Below are positions 62,712-64,000 of a DNA stretch of 64,000 nucleotides, piece by piece. The stretch is from positions 1,626,679 to 1,690,678 of the forward strand of contig CM030937.1 in NCBI GenBank assembly GCA_018136815.1, given 5' to 3'. Made by a program: the position numbers and the translations under genes. The notes beneath the pieces were generated by a model. That model was not told where the DNA came from and did not search any database. It worked only from the letters and a program-made list of their open reading frames with translations. The stretch's first letter is position 1. The number at the start of each line of letters is the position of its first letter. This DNA is from Isochrysis galbana. Taxonomy: Eukaryota; Haptophyta; Isochrysidales; Isochrysidaceae.

Positions 62712-64000
62712 CTAGGCGTCAGCGGAGGCAGACTCGATCTTCGCAATGTCCAGCAGTTTCTGTGACTCGGCCTCCGAAAGCTGTGTGTACTTCACCTTGC
62801 CGTCAACGCGGGTGAGCGTCACGAGGTCGAAGTTATCGGGCGTGAGCGTGGTGGCGTCCGCTGTCTTGGTGAGCACCTTGATGGCCAGTTGCAGCGCTTC
62901 CGAGAGGGGGATGATCTTCTCCTATATCAAATGGTGTGGGCGCAATTCAGCCGGGAGAGGCAACTCTTGTGAGGCTCAGTGGGCTTACCGCTAACTTCTG
63001 CCCTTGCCGCCTCATGGGCTCATGCAAAGGGAGATGGCCACGAGGAGCAGCGAACACGCCGCGGCTGTGTGACATGCGTGCTTGCCTTGTACTCTTGCTT
63101 CAGGAGCGAGGTGGCCGCCTTTTCGTTAGCCCCAATGCAAGTAGCCCGCCACCCATTGTAGTTGCCAGAAGGGTCACTCTGTGGGTGGCATGGCATGACA
63201 TTCAGTCATAGCCTCCATATTCGTGCAACGAATTCAGGGCAATCGTGTGCGCACAGAGACTGCATTCTCTATCGCACAGGGGCGTTCCCTCCGCCCAAAT
63301 CAAGATGGATGCCAATCCTATCGCGACGATGAAAAGCGGTAGGCCAGAGGCTCGGAGACCTTCACCTGATACAGCTGAAAACCATGGATCGCATCCCAAC
63401 CAGCAAAGAGCATCGACACACCAAATGGACGCAGTCCTACACCACAGATGTGCAGCGCTCATGAGCAACACCATGCGAGCGCGGAAGGGATGTCAAAACA
63501 TTGTAGGAGCCCTTCACCAAACTGCTGCACACCACAGCACCTCACCTCCGTACTGAGTGTATGCCTGCTTCTCGTCGCAAAGTCGCTGCACGAGCTGCTC
63601 AACAGGCTGCGGTTCCTGGTAGTTGTACAGGTAGCGCTGCGCGTGAAGCCGCGCCTGGTTAATTAGAATGTTGGCATCGGCCGTGATGCCAGCAACAGCG
63701 CACGCAACGTGGTCGTCGATCATGTACCTGCGATCGAGGGCGTTGCCAACCACTCTGGGCGGAGGCTCTGCAATGCCGAGAGGCGTTATGATTCGCATGG
63801 CCATGAGAAAACGTCGCTGCGGCGCCACCCGGCAGCGCCACGCACATCTTCTCTGAGCTTTTCGCTGGCTCAAGGAGCTTCGAACTCATCTTTTTCTCGG
63901 CAGCAAGAACAACACCATCGCTCGCCAGCACCCCGAGCGCGGTCCCCGCATGCGAGATTGCCTCCATGGCGTACTCGACCTGGTAAAGCCGACCCTCCGG
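62712..64000 (-). CDS. PSMA4: 20S proteasome subunit alpha type 4 (PSMA4), 5' partial, five visible exons
   Basis: Exons (leftward): 64000-63846 (cut by the window end), 63727-63546, 63436-63366, 63178-63086, 62921-62712. All junction phases fit. The window begins inside [20 protein letters not shown], the alpha-subunit signature region. Later blocks: [49 protein letters not shown]^[29 protein letters not shown] and [27 protein letters not shown] and QAYTQ.GG are characteristic of alpha-4 (alpha-3 in yeast numbering). It forms part of the outer rings of the 20S core and is not catalytic. Intron 4 (63085-62922) uses a GC donor (AAG^GCAAGC). The C-terminus ends KIESASADA, shorter than the Lys-rich tail of the animal protein. 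Confidence 0.93.

Noticed and set aside
1-64000. CRISPR array, operon or prokaryotic defence system
   Set aside because: Introns, targeting leaders and gene families are eukaryotic; no spaced direct repeats of CRISPR type were seen.

Overview
This is a nuclear genome window from a single-celled eukaryotic alga with a complex (secondary) plastid, most likely a haptophyte. Reasons: genes carry short GT-AG introns with GTGCGT/GTGAGC-type donors (plus one GC-AG intron); two plastid-type carriers begin with signal-peptide-like leaders; genes lie on both strands without operons; the DNA is GC-rich and full of microsatellites and transposons; and there are two 100-N assembly gaps. The haptophyte assignment is inference. 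The gene families themselves are pan-eukaryotic.

Layout. 0-10 kb: 5' part of a nicotinate phosphoribosyltransferase (minus), a secreted cupin/JmjC-like ankyrin protein (minus), and a complete pogo/Tc1-type transposon with 17-bp inverted repeats, TA duplication and an intron-containing DDE transposase. 10-20 kb: a promoter-proximal MITE, a BTB protein, an uncertain stretch around the first gap, a weak two-exon minus gene, a Stowaway-like element with a C-rich core, and a free-standing lipoyl-domain protein. 20-28 kb: an AT-rich segment with two protein fragments of possibly viral origin, a 1.1-kb GA minisatellite, and TRAPPC8 running into the second gap. 28-40 kb: a MITE, a five-exon BASS-family transporter, a 150-bp tandem repeat, a decayed non-LTR retroelement split by a hAT-like element, and a two-exon PC-esterase-like protein. 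40-50 kb: a 903-bp hAT relic with 8-bp target duplication, a four-exon plastid phosphate translocator, an ankyrin protein whose stop codon was replaced by a hAT MITE, and a METTL21-type methyltransferase. 50-64 kb: a GYF/RGG protein sharing a 711-bp intergenic region (with a MITE in it) with the methyltransferase gene, an RMDN/FAM82 protein, opposed ankyrin frames, another MITE, an unknown 309-aa protein, a tRNA-like SINE remnant, a VPxGxxPG/Cys-rich protein with an inverted partial copy, and the proteasome alpha-4 subunit (PSMA4, minus, cut by the window end).

The genes are housekeeping and accessory loci that do not form one pathway. The coherent story is the mobile-element layer. Four TA-flanked or TA-ended elements sit within about 220 bp upstream of start codons. 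Three hAT-like elements have readable target duplications: one splits a retroelement frame, one replaced a stop codon, and one sits at the end of a coding-like minisatellite. No CRISPR array, rRNA gene or confident tRNA gene was seen.
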